A stretch of DNA of 23,794 nucleotides, taken from positions 1 to 23,794 of IMG/VR virus record IMGVR_UViG_3300010883_000476; one strand, 5' to 3'. The DNA comes from a virus. Below are positions 13,206-23,700 of the stretch, piece by piece (position 1 is the stretch's first letter; each line of letters begins with the position of its first letter). The notes below the pieces were generated by a model. That model was given only the letters and a program-made list of their open reading frames with translations, made no database searches and had not been told where the DNA came from. The position numbers were made by a program, and so were the translations under genes.

Positions 13206-13829
13206 ATGCCAATTACGCCTACAAAGCTAAACATAATGAATGCTGCACTACGAAAGGTAGGCAGTTATTTTTTGGATGCGACCGACACGACAAGTACTAC
13301 TTACCTGATTGCTAATCAGGCATACATTGATGCAATATTAGAAGTATTTGCTGATCACAGGTTTCATTATAACACAAAAAAAGTTACGCTAACAGCGACT
13401 AACGCAGTCGCACTCACTGATAGACCACATCAATACCAATTTCAGTTACCATCAGATTTTAATACGCTGCACGACTTAGAGCACCCAACACAGTTCTACA
13501 AGATTGCCGATTACGCAATAGAGCAGGATCAGGTGTACTTGGATGAGCCAAGCATCAATCTTTACTACACATTTATACCAGACTTAGAACTGTCTGCCGT
13601 AGCGTTACCACCTTTTTTAAATCGTATTATTGTTCTGCATATAGCTCAAGCGTTAAGCATTGAGTTGTCTGGCTCTGAAAGTCGTCACGAAATACTGTTT
13701 CAGCAGTATGTTGTTGCACTTCGTCGTGCGCGTGTGCTATCTGCTAGACAGGGAGCACCACAATCGCCAATCGACGACTCAACATCTAAAATATTAGGTA
13801 CGCAACGGACATATGGCACGATACAGTAA
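13206..13829 (+). CDS. Tail tubular protein A (T7 gp11-like)
   Basis: This 207-aa protein has the family's typical opening, TKLNIMNAALRKVGSY (6-21), followed by a helix AYIDAILEVFADHRFHYNTKKVTL and a beta region with HQYQFQLPSDFNTLHDLEHP. The C-terminal helix has LNRIIVLHIAQALSIELSGSESRHEILFQQYVVALRRAR, the 'A-x-x-L-A-x-x-L...E-x-x-x-x-x-L-L' pattern common to gp11-like adaptors. It forms the ring that joins the portal to the tail nozzle. The length is close to T7 gp11 (196 aa). The last 17 bases overlap the nozzle protein gene. Confidence 0.88.
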   Translation: MPITPTKLNIMNAALRKVGSYFLDATDTTSTTYLIANQAYIDAILEVFADHRFHYNTKKVTLTATNAVALTDRPHQYQFQLPSDFNTLHDLEHPTQFYKIADYAIEQDQVYLDEPSINLYYTFIPDLELSAVALPPFLNRIIVLHIAQALSIELSGSESRHEILFQQYVVALRRARVLSARQGAPQSPIDDSTSKILGTQRTYGTIQ

Positions 13830-16800
13830 TGTTACAACTAATTTTTCTGGTGGATTAATCACTGATAATTTAGCGGGAAGAAAAGATATTGACCGCGTTA
13901 CTAACTCGTGTCGTAAACTTACAAATTTTTTCCCATCCCTGCAGGGTCCAACAGGCTATCGCCAAGGGTTTCAGTTATCATATGTAGATGCAACTGAAAC
14001 TAACACACAGTTTAGACAGGTTCATTTAACAGTCGGCAAGGATGATTCGTATAGACTTGTATTTACAGATAAAAAACTCCGTGTGTTTGATATTAGTGGC
14101 ACACTCATTTATCAGTGGGTTACAGCGTACACAGGAACTCAGCTAAATGACTTACGGTTCAGCTCTGAGACAAGTGTTATTTACATCTGCCATCCAAACC
14201 ACAGACCACGAAAGTTTGAGATTAAAGATGATATTTCTTATTTCTTTGAAATAGACACATACATTGAACCCTTTTTGCAAGAAGAAGAGACGTTAACACG
14301 TCTTGACATTGTTGGGGGGGAAGAAGTAGCAAAAGTAGAGAGTACAGCTGCTGCTGGCGCAACTCCTGATTTTCAGGGTATATACGACGACTATAGCCCG
14401 CTTTCGATTAAGAATATTAGTGCTGCAGATACAAGCAGAGTAGCAGGCACGTATGCTGCCGTTGCTAGCACGTCCTCTGGGTCGGGAACAGGTGCAACTT
14501 TTAAGGTTGTTGTTAATACCCTTACTATTAAGAATACTGCGGCTGCACATCCAGACAGAACAGGGGGATTATATACTAACGTTGCTAGCACGTCATCTGG
14601 CTTAGGAACAGGCGCAACTTTTCTGGCTGTTGTGGCTAATGATGGTACTGCTATAGTTACTGTTACTACTATTGGTAGTGGTTACGCTGTAGATGATACA
14701 ATTACTATTGCGGATTCTGCATTGGGTAGTGGCGGCGCTCCTAATTTAACTTTTCAGGTAGCGACTGTGTATGATGGTTCTGCTATAGTTACTACTGTTG
14801 CTAATGGTAGCGGTTACGCTGTAGGTGATACAATTACTATTGCTAATTCTTTGCTAGGTAATGGTACTGGTGCTGCTAATTTAACTTTTAATGTAAAGTC
14901 CTTACCTAATTCTTTTTCAAAAGATTACTATGTTGAGTATCAGATAAGTGATGTTTGGTTATTAGGAAAGGTTATTGACTCAGCAACAAACTATCAAGAA
15001 GTAGTTGGTCCAACACCATCAGTTGTTTATGTAGATCAAGTTGATTTTGTAACGGACATTAACGACACGTCAGCTAAGATGTACGTGATCGACAATGATG
15101 TAACAACCTCTGGTTCGGATCAGGAGGACATACTAAAAAGAGACGCAGTTCCAATTGGTGAGATACACTTGCGCACAGACACTGATCTTTTTGAATCATC
15201 ACAGCTCAATTCATGGATTCGTGTTAGCGAACAAAGTTCATCAAGCGATGTATTGGTTGATAGTAGCAGTTCAATGACTCGCTGGGTAAAAGTTGAGAAG
15301 TATTTAGGTAATGAGGTGCACCCAGTCAAATTTGTTAGGGGTGCGGGTGTATTATCAACTCATTTAGGCTACTATGATTACGGATCTGTATATAAGTCTT
15401 ATGGGAGTGCTCAATTTGATGTCCACACTGGCTCTTTAGCCGCCGCAAGTACTCTGTCAGCTGAGATAAAAACAGCGGGTCAACGGACATTTGTTTGGGC
15501 TGGTGGAGTTTTTACAGGCAGTGGGAACGATACTGTTGCAGGCAACGTATCTGCAACTGATGTAATTGGTAATTTATCAGAATCATTAGAGTTTGATGTC
15601 CATAAAATAGATACAAGTGTACCTGCAATTCATTCAGGCACTCTTGGGACTACCGCCTCAAATCTTATTCAACCAACAGGTTCAATTAATGTAACTGAGA
15701 TTGCTAATGATGTTACGATAACAGCTACTGCTGATATTTTTACAGCAGCAACATGTATTAATCGCCACCTACGAGGTGTAATGCCAACAGGTGTTGTGCA
15801 CATGCAAATCATAGCAAGAACGTCGGACAAAGAGGTTCGTGCTAGGTTAAAAAACCCAGTACCGAGAAGTGATGTTACAGGGGGCTTTGTAAATTCAGGT
15901 AGGTTTGAAACATTTAGTTTTGGCGCGTGGTATGATAACAACTATCCAGCAGATGTAGTGTCTTTTGAACGTCGCCGAATATACGGAGGCACACCAGCTA
16001 ATCCAAACTATGTGTTTTTTAGTAAGTTAGATGATGAGAGTACCTTTGCGCCGTCAGAAGATGATAAGACTGTTTTGGATACAAATGGTATATCATACCC
16101 GTTGTCGAATGTAAATTCATCTGTTCGTTGGATGATTGCAGCAAAGGATCTAATTATAGGAACTACTAGAGGTATATTCTCTATGTCAGTAAATGAGTAC
16201 GAAGCAGCGGTTAGTCCAAAGACTATTCGTTTTGAGCTTGCTGATGAAGTTAACTGTAAAGATGAAGCCTACATGGTAGGTACATCTATATTCTTTCCAA
16301 ATGAGTCAGGTACTCAGTTATTAGAGTATAGATACGACGGTACGATACAGAGAAGTAACGCAAACGATGTTTCAAAATTTATATTTCCAATACTAACAAC
16401 AGACACAATTAAAAGAATTGCAGTACAGGAAACGCCTCAACCAAGAATTTGGGTTTTAACTACTTCAGGTGTTCTTTACTGCTTAACATATCAGCGACAA
16501 GAAGATTACTATGCGTGGTCAAAGATAGTTGTGGCAGGTCAGACCCCTGTGTTAGATTTAGTTGTTCTGCGTGAGACATACAAGTCGGGCTTAGATCAAG
16601 TGTACATTGTGGTCAATAGGTTTGGATTTGTTCAGCATGAAGTTTTATCCTCTTCTTCCGATATTAACGGAACACCAACAATTCCTTTTTCAAGACCTGA
16701 AGACGAGCCAAAGCTTTTTCTAGATAGTGCTGAAACAGGGGTTGTGGGTAAGAATACACAGGAGTATAATCAGGTAACTAAAACATTAACAATAACACCA

Positions 16801-17385
16801 GTAAACACGGATGTATTTAGTAGTAACCGCAGATTTGATCTGGTTGTGTCTGGGACTTATATGGGCAACTATGAGATTGTTGGTGGTAAAATACAGATAC
16901 AAATGTTACTAGAAGAGTCTGCACGTTGGACACTTGGCTTAAGTTATAAGGGGGAGGTGCAACCAATGTATCCTACATGGGATGGCTCAAACAAGCCATC
17001 GTACGGTTCAGACAACCAGCGTGTTATATCATCAAGGGCTTATTTGATTGATTCGTCACGTTACAGTGTTGGGATTGAAGATGACTTAGAGATAGTTGAG
17101 CTAGATGGTCATGTACCAACATCAGCTAGAATTATTTCTGATATAACACAGTATATATCGGACTTAAATGACTCAACAGGTGCTGAGCTAACAACCTCTG
17201 ATAATTTTACACTAGGTATGTTTCTTAACTATGAGGCTAAACCTCAAGGTAATTTCACAGGCTTTGATAGGGAAAAACCGCTTAGAGGTTCTTATTTTGG
17301 GGTTGAAAAATCTATAACTATAGAACAGGGTGAACCGTATCCTCTTACTATCGCGGCACTTGTAACAAAAACAGATTTAAACTAA
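13813..17385 (+). CDS. Tail tubular protein B (T7 gp12-like nozzle) with an inserted repeat region
   Basis: This 1190-aa protein, longer than T7 gp12 (794 aa), starts with NVTTNFSGGLITDNLAGRKDIDRVTNSCRKLTNFFPSLQGP, the family's usual opening ('...GG-x-x...R-D-x-x-x-x...C-x-x-x-N-h-x-P-x-x-x-G'). The segment RRIYGGTPANPNYVFFSKLDDESTF (about 719-743) and the region to about 850 (TRGIFSMSV, FFPNESGTQL) are also typical of gp12-like nozzles, which form a hexameric tube that opens for DNA ejection. Residues about 197-362 are an insertion made of two pairs of repeats (40 and 44 aa) of Gly/Thr/Ser-rich beta type with GSGYAVGDTITI. The gene overlaps the upstream gene by 17 bases and ends one base before the next start. 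Confidence 0.9.
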   Translation: MARYSNVTTNFSGGLITDNLAGRKDIDRVTNSCRKLTNFFPSLQGPTGYRQGFQLSYVDATETNTQFRQVHLTVGKDDSYRLVFTDKKLRVFDISGTLIYQWVTAYTGTQLNDLRFSSETSVIYICHPNHRPRKFEIKDDISYFFEIDTYIEPFLQEEETLTRLDIVGGEEVAKVESTAAAGATPDFQGIYDDYSPLSIKNISAADTSRVAGTYAAVASTSSGSGTGATFKVVVNTLTIKNTAAAHPDRTGGLYTNVASTSSGLGTGATFLAVVANDGTAIVTVTTIGSGYAVDDTITIADSALGSGGAPNLTFQVATVYDGSAIVTTVANGSGYAVGDTITIANSLLGNGTGAANLTFNVKSLPNSFSKDYYVEYQISDVWLLGKVIDSATNYQEVVGPTPSVVYVDQVDFVTDINDTSAKMYVIDNDVTTSGSDQEDILKRDAVPIGEIHLRTDTDLFESSQLNSWIRVSEQSSSSDVLVDSSSSMTRWVKVEKYLGNEVHPVKFVRGAGVLSTHLGYYDYGSVYKSYGSAQFDVHTGSLAAASTLSAEIKTAGQRTFVWAGGVFTGSGNDTVAGNVSATDVIGNLSESLEFDVHKIDTSVPAIHSGTLGTTASNLIQPTGSINVTEIANDVTITATADIFTAATCINRHLRGVMPTGVVHMQIIARTSDKEVRARLKNPVPRSDVTGGFVNSGRFETFSFGAWYDNNYPADVVSFERRRIYGGTPANPNYVFFSKLDDESTFAPSEDDKTVLDTNGISYPLSNVNSSVRWMIAAKDLIIGTTRGIFSMSVNEYEAAVSPKTIRFELADEVNCKDEAYMVGTSIFFPNESGTQLLEYRYDGTIQRSNANDVSKFIFPILTTDTIKRIAVQETPQPRIWVLTTSGVLYCLTYQRQEDYYAWSKIVVAGQTPVLDLVVLRETYKSGLDQVYIVVNRFGFVQHEVLSSSSDINGTPTIPFSRPEDEPKLFLDSAETGVVGKNTQEYNQVTKTLTITPVNTDVFSSNRRFDLVVSGTYMGNYEIVGGKIQIQMLLEESARWTLGLSYKGEVQPMYPTWDGSNKPSYGSDNQRVISSRAYLIDSSRYSVGIEDDLEIVELDGHVPTSARIISDITQYISDLNDSTGAELTTSDNFTLGMFLNYEAKPQGNFTGFDREKPLRGSYFGVEKSITIEQGEPYPLTIAALVTKTDLN
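14401..14640 (+). repeat. Tandem repeat, two 120-base units, inside the nozzle gene
   Basis: Units 14401-14520 and 14521-14640 align without gaps. Both carry GTTGCTAGCACGTC, GGAACAGG and GCAACTTTT at the same offsets and encode about 40 residues each, of the form 'IKN...VASTSSGxGTGATF...V'. The divergence sits largely at scattered codons in the first half of the unit. This is a recent in-frame duplication or part of a modular insert. Confidence 0.85.
14641..14898 (+). repeat. Tandem repeat, two units of about 132 bases, inside the nozzle gene
   Basis: Units begin at 14641 and 14773 and share GGTTACGCTGTAG and GATACAATTACTATTG at the same offsets. Each encodes about 44 residues containing GSGYAVxDTITIA and ending in NLTF-x-V, a motif common in beta-rich virion decoration and tail proteins. 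Codons here favour T endings (GGT, GCT, ACT, GTT) more than the surrounding gene, which hints at separate origin. Confidence 0.8.
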
Positions 17386-17386
17386 A

Positions 17387-18034
17387 ATGGGAGCAGCAGT
17401 ACCTTTTATTATAGCAGCAACAACCGCAGCAAGTGCAGTGGTTAGCTACATGGGCGCGCGCCAACAGGCTAAAGCTTTAGAGGCAAATGCAAAAGCTGTT
17501 CAAGCGCAGGGCAACTATAACGCAACTATTGAGCGTAACAATGCTCAAGGTCAGAAGCAGCAGTCAGATTTTGAGCGCGCGGTTGTTTTGGCAAATCGAG
17601 AGCGAGCACACGACGCGGCGGAGCGAGAGCAAGCAATTCTCCAAAGAAGGACTAGTCAGGAGTTAGCAGGCTTTGACGTTAAGTTTGGCTACGGTGGTAC
17701 ATTTAATTCTTATATGGATTCCCTAGAAAATGACGCATATGAGCAACAAATTGCTGTATCTGCTGATCTTGCAGATGAAAGTGTATCGGGGTATATGCAG
17801 GCAAATGAGCACACTCGCATGGGTAAGCTGTACAGTCAGCGTGGCGAAACAAACGCGCGTAATATAATCTTTGGTGCTCAAAACGAAGCTATGAATTTAA
17901 GAAATCAAGCAAAAGCTACAAAAACTGCAGGCATTGCATCTGCAATTGGTGGCATTGCAGGGGGCGTTGGTAGTACTTATTCCGCATTAGGACAAAACAA
18001 AGCAGCGGGCATCAAATCATTTGGATTTAGTTAA
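17387..18034 (+). CDS. Internal virion protein (T7 gp14-like)
   Basis: This 215-aa protein has the family's layout: a hydrophobic Ala-rich N-terminal helix (AAVPFIIAATTAASAVVSYMGA, 3-24), a long charged helical middle (25-165) with many Gln, Arg, Asn and Ala, and a Gly/Ala-rich hydrophobic C-terminal segment (AGIASAIGGIAGGVGSTYSALG, about 184-205). In T7, gp14 is ejected into the host outer membrane to form the first part of the DNA channel. Position after the nozzle gene and before two very large internal proteins is as in T7. The start and stop are one and two bases from the neighbouring genes. Confidence 0.8.
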   Translation: MGAAVPFIIAATTAASAVVSYMGARQQAKALEANAKAVQAQGNYNATIERNNAQGQKQQSDFERAVVLANRERAHDAAEREQAILQRRTSQELAGFDVKFGYGGTFNSYMDSLENDAYEQQIAVSADLADESVSGYMQANEHTRMGKLYSQRGETNARNIIFGAQNEAMNLRNQAKATKTAGIASAIGGIAGGVGSTYSALGQNKAAGIKSFGFS

Positions 18035-18036
18035 AA

Positions 18037-20775
18037 ATGGCAATTAAAGTAAAAACAGGCTTAGTAGAACAACAAAAAGCAGAAGCATCTGTTTTTGGGT
18101 ATCAGCAGACGTACACATCACCGTTAAGTGCTGTTTCTAGCGCCCTTAAGGATGTTGGACAGGCAGCAGGGTCAATAGGCGGTGGAATGGCTCGAGAGCG
18201 AATAAGAGGGCAGCAAGCGCAAGTTCAGGCAGAAGCAAAGCGCAAACGTGATACAGACGCAGCAGCGCGCAAACAGGCGGCTGTTGATAAAGCTGTAGCA
18301 AACACTGCATCCAGTACGTACGGTATGGGACTAGCCACTAGTATTGCAGCGGTTGAAGATGCGTACGCGCTTGAAAACGATGAAGCAATCGCTGCAGCAG
18401 AGCAAAATTTATCTACTTATAACCCATCCTCTGCAAACTTTACACTAGATAATTATACTAAAACCAAAGTATCAGACTCTACTTATTATGCAATGAATGG
18501 TCACAATGACGGAGTTGCTGAAAAGTATAATGCAGCAAGTCTTAAGCTTCGTTCTTTAAAACCACACTACCAGTTAGGTAATATTTTGAAGACAACGCGT
18601 AGTGACGCAAGTAACACGTTACACACAACACTTCAGAACCACCTTAATCAAACAATGAAACCAGAGGCGTTTGACGGTGCGCTAATGTCTATTGTGTCGT
18701 TAGGTAACCACGAAGGGTTGGATGCTTTATCATCTCCAGACGCAGTGACTGCGTTTAAGGGTGACGCAAGTGGTATGGTTGCTCAGCTTTTTGTACACAA
18801 CATTGAAAACTCTAGGAGCGTTGAAGATGTTAAGTATTACGCATCAAAGGGTGTTGAACAATATGGTGAGCTTCTTGAGTTTGTTAATGAAACTGACCGA
18901 GAGTTACTTTTTGATGCCGCTGAAAAAAGAGTTGAATCGCTACAAAAGGACGGTAATGCAGAACAGCGTGCTAACTATAAAGCGCAAGTAGATCAAACAG
19001 CAACTACATTCTTGAATACACTATCTCAGCAGACAGATATTGAAGGAATGGTTTCAGTCGCGTCGAATACAGCCGAAGCTTTACTGGGTGTTGAGGAAAA
19101 GTTTATTGAAGGCTCAGACTTAGAGAAGTTAAACTCGGTAAAAACATTAGTTAATTTTTTCGCACCAACACGGATCCAAAATAAAACTGGCGAAGATGTG
19201 GTAACCAGCCCCTTCAGACAGGGGTTAATAACTGCGTTAACTGTTGCAAAAACAGAGGGCGTGATGCCTATCTATTTGTTAGACGAAGAAATGCTTGCTA
19301 ATGTAAGACCAGACGATGCAGGTAAGCTACGACAGTACGTAGGTACGATGGCGTCAAAGATACACAAAGGGTTGCAGAACGGAGATACTCGTAATTTAGA
19401 GTTGTTAACACCAGATGTTACAGAGCAGGCAAAGTTGTTAAAAGACTTAGGTTATAACGACATACCATTGTTTAAGGGAACTAATATGCCATATGGTGAA
19501 GGACATATGCAGTCAATTTTAAGCATTAACACTCCAGCTGCAGTGGCTCATCGCGGTGAAAACATGATTAAAGACCCAAGCTCAACAGCAGTTGAGAGGG
19601 CACAAGGCTTAAATTATCAGTTTGCTGCTCTGGCTTCAAGCCCCGAAGAAGCTGAAAAAATCACAAAAGCAATGTTAGCTTTAACAGAGTCGTCTAGTAG
19701 GTTTGATAAGACTCAGCACACGCCAATTGTTCAGATGTTTCTTAACGGTGCTGCTGGTGAAGCGAGTACAACATCTGTGATGACAAGCAGCGAAGCATAC
19801 AACAACTATAAAGTAGCTTTGCAAACTGGTGATGCAGAGACAGCTGATGCGTATTTAGAGTTATTTCAAGGCTTGGTTGTTAGTGTAGCAGACGCCCACG
19901 CCGATGATTTAATGGGTATTAAAAAATCTGGGGTTTTATCAGCAGAAGGCTTTCTGAATATAATGGCAGGTGAGTCTCGAGTAATGAACTCGAAGATAAT
20001 GAAAACATTCTTTGATAAAGAGCGTGAGTTATTAACAGAGCGAGTAGGCATAACTAGAATAGCAGATAACGACACTAAAGTTACACTGCTGCCGTCAATG
20101 ATTGGTGCAGTTGATTTAGAGTTTCGTAAGCCAATGAACGTTTTATTAGAATCATTTCTTAGCGCGAACGTTCCATTTACAGACTTCCCCTTGCTTCTTG
20201 GTTTTGGACCCGACCAAGCAGAATCTTTTAGCCGCACAACTTATGCAAATCGACAAGCTATAGGGGCTATGCTTAAAGATGGTAATTATTCTGTATTACC
20301 AGATACAGCAACCAACCGTACAGCTGAGATTTACGCGATAGAAATAGCGCAAAACGGTAACTTAGATTTTACACCAGAGATGGTAAAAAACATTGAAAAG
20401 TTTCCAGCTGGTTTTAGAGACATGGTTGAAGAGTTTGAGTTAACAACCACAAACTCAAAAGAGGAGCTTGCAGAAATTTTACAAGAAGGTAATGTTTATG
20501 TTGGCGGTGCTACTTACCCATTACTAGACTATAGCGCTAAATCGTTTATTAATAACGAGATTGGGATTGCTGTAAGATACTACGACCGATTAACGGGACG
20601 TTATGAAAACTTAGTTGATTTAAACAATAACCAAGTTGTGATTACAAACTCAGCAGCAGCTAATAGACTCCAAGCAGAGGGCGGTTGGGTTCCAAATACA
20701 CTTGCAGAAAGTTTTGTTAAGACAGTCAGAGATACAACACCAATTATTAGCGCCCCCACAGTTAAAACCTTTTAA
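18037..20775 (+). CDS. Internal virion protein (T7 gp15-like)
   Basis: This 912-aa protein is in the gp15 position, between the gp14-like gene and a larger gp16-like gene. It is largely helical. The N-terminus (1-85) is Ala/Gln/Arg-rich with GQAAGSIGGGMARERIRGQQAQVQ, typical of these ejection proteins. There is no transmembrane segment and no lysozyme-like motif that I can see. T7 gp15 (747 aa) forms the periplasmic tube for DNA entry. The present protein is longer. Family assignment comes from order, size and the N-terminal pattern, since these proteins diverge quickly. The final A of its TAA stop is also the first base of the next ATG (TAATG). Confidence 0.75.
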   Translation: MAIKVKTGLVEQQKAEASVFGYQQTYTSPLSAVSSALKDVGQAAGSIGGGMARERIRGQQAQVQAEAKRKRDTDAAARKQAAVDKAVANTASSTYGMGLATSIAAVEDAYALENDEAIAAAEQNLSTYNPSSANFTLDNYTKTKVSDSTYYAMNGHNDGVAEKYNAASLKLRSLKPHYQLGNILKTTRSDASNTLHTTLQNHLNQTMKPEAFDGALMSIVSLGNHEGLDALSSPDAVTAFKGDASGMVAQLFVHNIENSRSVEDVKYYASKGVEQYGELLEFVNETDRELLFDAAEKRVESLQKDGNAEQRANYKAQVDQTATTFLNTLSQQTDIEGMVSVASNTAEALLGVEEKFIEGSDLEKLNSVKTLVNFFAPTRIQNKTGEDVVTSPFRQGLITALTVAKTEGVMPIYLLDEEMLANVRPDDAGKLRQYVGTMASKIHKGLQNGDTRNLELLTPDVTEQAKLLKDLGYNDIPLFKGTNMPYGEGHMQSILSINTPAAVAHRGENMIKDPSSTAVERAQGLNYQFAALASSPEEAEKITKAMLALTESSSRFDKTQHTPIVQMFLNGAAGEASTTSVMTSSEAYNNYKVALQTGDAETADAYLELFQGLVVSVADAHADDLMGIKKSGVLSAEGFLNIMAGESRVMNSKIMKTFFDKERELLTERVGITRIADNDTKVTLLPSMIGAVDLEFRKPMNVLLESFLSANVPFTDFPLLLGFGPDQAESFSRTTYANRQAIGAMLKDGNYSVLPDTATNRTAEIYAIEIAQNGNLDFTPEMVKNIEKFPAGFRDMVEEFELTTTNSKEELAEILQEGNVYVGGATYPLLDYSAKSFINNEIGIAVRYYDRLTGRYENLVDLNNNQVVITNSAAANRLQAEGGWVPNTLAESFVKTVRDTTPIISAPTVKTF

Positions 20776-23700
20776 TGTTTTCATCTTCAAGTAGTCATAC
20801 TCCGTCTGTGCCCACCAACATGGGTGATCGTGTTAGTTTAACAGGTCGAAAAGAGTCTTTTGATGCCTCATTAAAAGAGGGCTTTAACACTGCAACTGCG
20901 TACGTCTCTAACCCAGTTATGGAATGGTATGCAGGGACACAGGACAAAAAGAACGGGCTGGGTCCTGTTACCGAGGAAGATGTTGAGGAGTATCGTAGTT
21001 TTGGGTTACCTAATTTAAATTACATTAAAGGTGAAACTCCAACTCAATTGCACTTGCGATCAGAGGCACAGCTTGCTCAACAGATACGGCATCAGTCAAT
21101 AAATCAAAAGTATCCAATTACAAATACAATAGGGCAATTGGCTCCTCAAGTATTGGACCCTGCAAATGTTGTACCGTTTGGTAGGGTAGCGACTGCAGGC
21201 AGGAATGTTTCAAAGGTAAACAAACTTAACACAGCCATACTACAGGGAAACAAGTATTCTGCTGCAATGCACTCAGTAAAGGATTACACAGTTGAGGCTC
21301 TTGTAGCCAACACAGCAGTATCACCTTTTCATTATTTTAACATGAACTATCAGGGCGTAGACTATGACGCCTCAGATGTTGCTCTTGACATCTTTATGGG
21401 TACAGGGGTTGGAGCTGGATTCTTTGCCCCTATTGGAGCCTACAAAAACTTTAGACGTGCTGGCAGTAACCTAAACAAAAGGCAGATGTTTGAGGACATG
21501 AACCAGTTTTTCCAGACGGGGGATTACACTAAAGCTGCTAATGTTTTATATGAAGGCAGCCCTGATTTTCGTAAGAAGATTAAGAGAACAGGTGAGTTTA
21601 CAGAATTAATAAATACATCAATACAGTCGGATGGGGTTATTGATTTTACAAATTTAGAGACAGGTCAAATAAAAACTCTTCGCGGTGTTGTAGATTACTT
21701 TCAAGCAGAAGGGCTACAAGCATCGTTAACAAATGCTTTATCAAAACAGTTAGTTGCAGAACTAGAAGCTGATCCAGATGTAAGTATTAATGAGTTTGCA
21801 TATAATCAGCGCACACGTTTTGCAGATATACTTGTAGCCGTACAAGACCGCGATATTAGCAGACTAAGCGAAGTAGATCAAGGGATTGCAAGGTCGGTTA
21901 TTGATGATTCGGCTGGTGTAAATCTTGATGAAGATGGCGGTATGCTACCTACAGGTAGGAAACCAAAAGTACGTTTTGACACAGATAACTTAGGGTCGTT
22001 AGCCGAAGCACATAAACGTGCAGGTAACATCTTAAGAATGATAAAAGAAAATAAAGCAACTGGTGTGCAAGATCTTGTTGATCGAGGTATTATAAATGAA
22101 CAGCAAAAAACAGCTGCTTTAACAGCTTTTAACAAAGCATACGAGAAAGCTTACGCTAGAGAGATTGGCGTAGCAAACACTGTAATTAACAACATTTTCG
22201 GGCGTCAGTTTAATTACGACAGATTGCCAAAAGGAAAACGTGGCGTTAAAGCAACTGGCGGCACTCTTGGCGGTCAGGCATTTGCGGAGGCAGACAAGAT
22301 ATTAGTAAACAGAGCTGAGGTTATTCTAGGGATGGGTAAATCCCCATTTGCACTAATGTTGCATGAAGCCACGCATGTTTTAAGAGTTCAATCACCTGAG
22401 ATGTATGCAGAGCTACAGGCAGCAATTGGCAAGCACCCAGACTTTGAAGCTGAGATACGAAAATACAAGGGGCATTACAGCAAAAATTTAGTAGATGCTG
22501 AGATACCATCTGTTACGCTTGAGTGGGCTATAACTCAACCAGCGTTTTGGGTTGAATTAAATAAAGCAAATAAACCGTTGTTTAAACAGTTTTCAGAAGC
22601 AATTGTTGAAATGCTAAAGCGGGCTAAAGAGTTGTTTAGTAAGTCAAAGCTTAACACAGAGTTTTTAAACGACGTAGATAAGCTATTGGTAGACATGACA
22701 CCAGCTGAGTTTGCTACACAACTAGGAGCAATTATTAACAGTGGGCGTGGAAAGAACTTACCTTTTGATCAGATACTTACCGCAACGCAGAGTGTTAATA
22801 ACAACATTAGAAACCTTGTATACTCGGAGTCTATTGATGTTAAGCCAAAGACTGAGGTTGATCGTGTATTAGAGGATCACAAACCAGAGTCAACGGTGAC
22901 TGGACAGAACGCTAAGTTGCGAGAGCAGCGCAGACAGACGTTTAACCGCTTGGCAGCCACAACATTGCCAAATGTACGTGGAGAGAATGTACAGCGGTTT
23001 GTTGAAACATTAACTAACTACATTGATGAGTTAGCCGAAGAGGTTGATCCAGACGCACAAGAGTTTATTAGCTTTGACGAATACAAGGCTCGTATCCGTG
23101 AGTTTACAAGCGAGATTATTGACGAGAATTTAACACGGGAGGATATACTATCTAGCGCAGACTACACTGAGTTATATGATAACCTACGCCTGTACTCAAT
23201 GAATCTTGTTAATGACAAGTCGTTGCTTCGTAACAATGATCTGTATCGTAGAGTAATCCGTGGCACAAAACACTTAGACCAAGCATCAGCTCAATACCGA
23301 TCAGCTAAAAACAGCATTGTTAAAGAGTATTACGAAAACAAAGCTCAAGCAGTTGTTGGTAATTCAATGAAGCGGGCAGCAATTGAGTCAAGGCTACGAA
23401 ACTTTAAAACAGACGCACAGCGACTTTCGTATTTGCGTACACTACTAGACGGTCAGGAGCGCAAGAATATGCCCCGTATTGCAGGGCTTGAGAACGAGAT
23501 GACAGCAAACTCTCAAAATGCTGCAGTGCCTATTTTAGATGTGTTATATAAACATGGGCTAGACGAGCTGTTTATGCCTGACAATAGTTTTGGTGTTTTT
23601 CGTGCTGACCGTAAAGACCCAAAATGGCACATGTTTGGAAAGAATCGTAACAGCAGGTCAAAAGCTTTTCACGATGAGCTACATAAAGCGTTGTTAGCAC

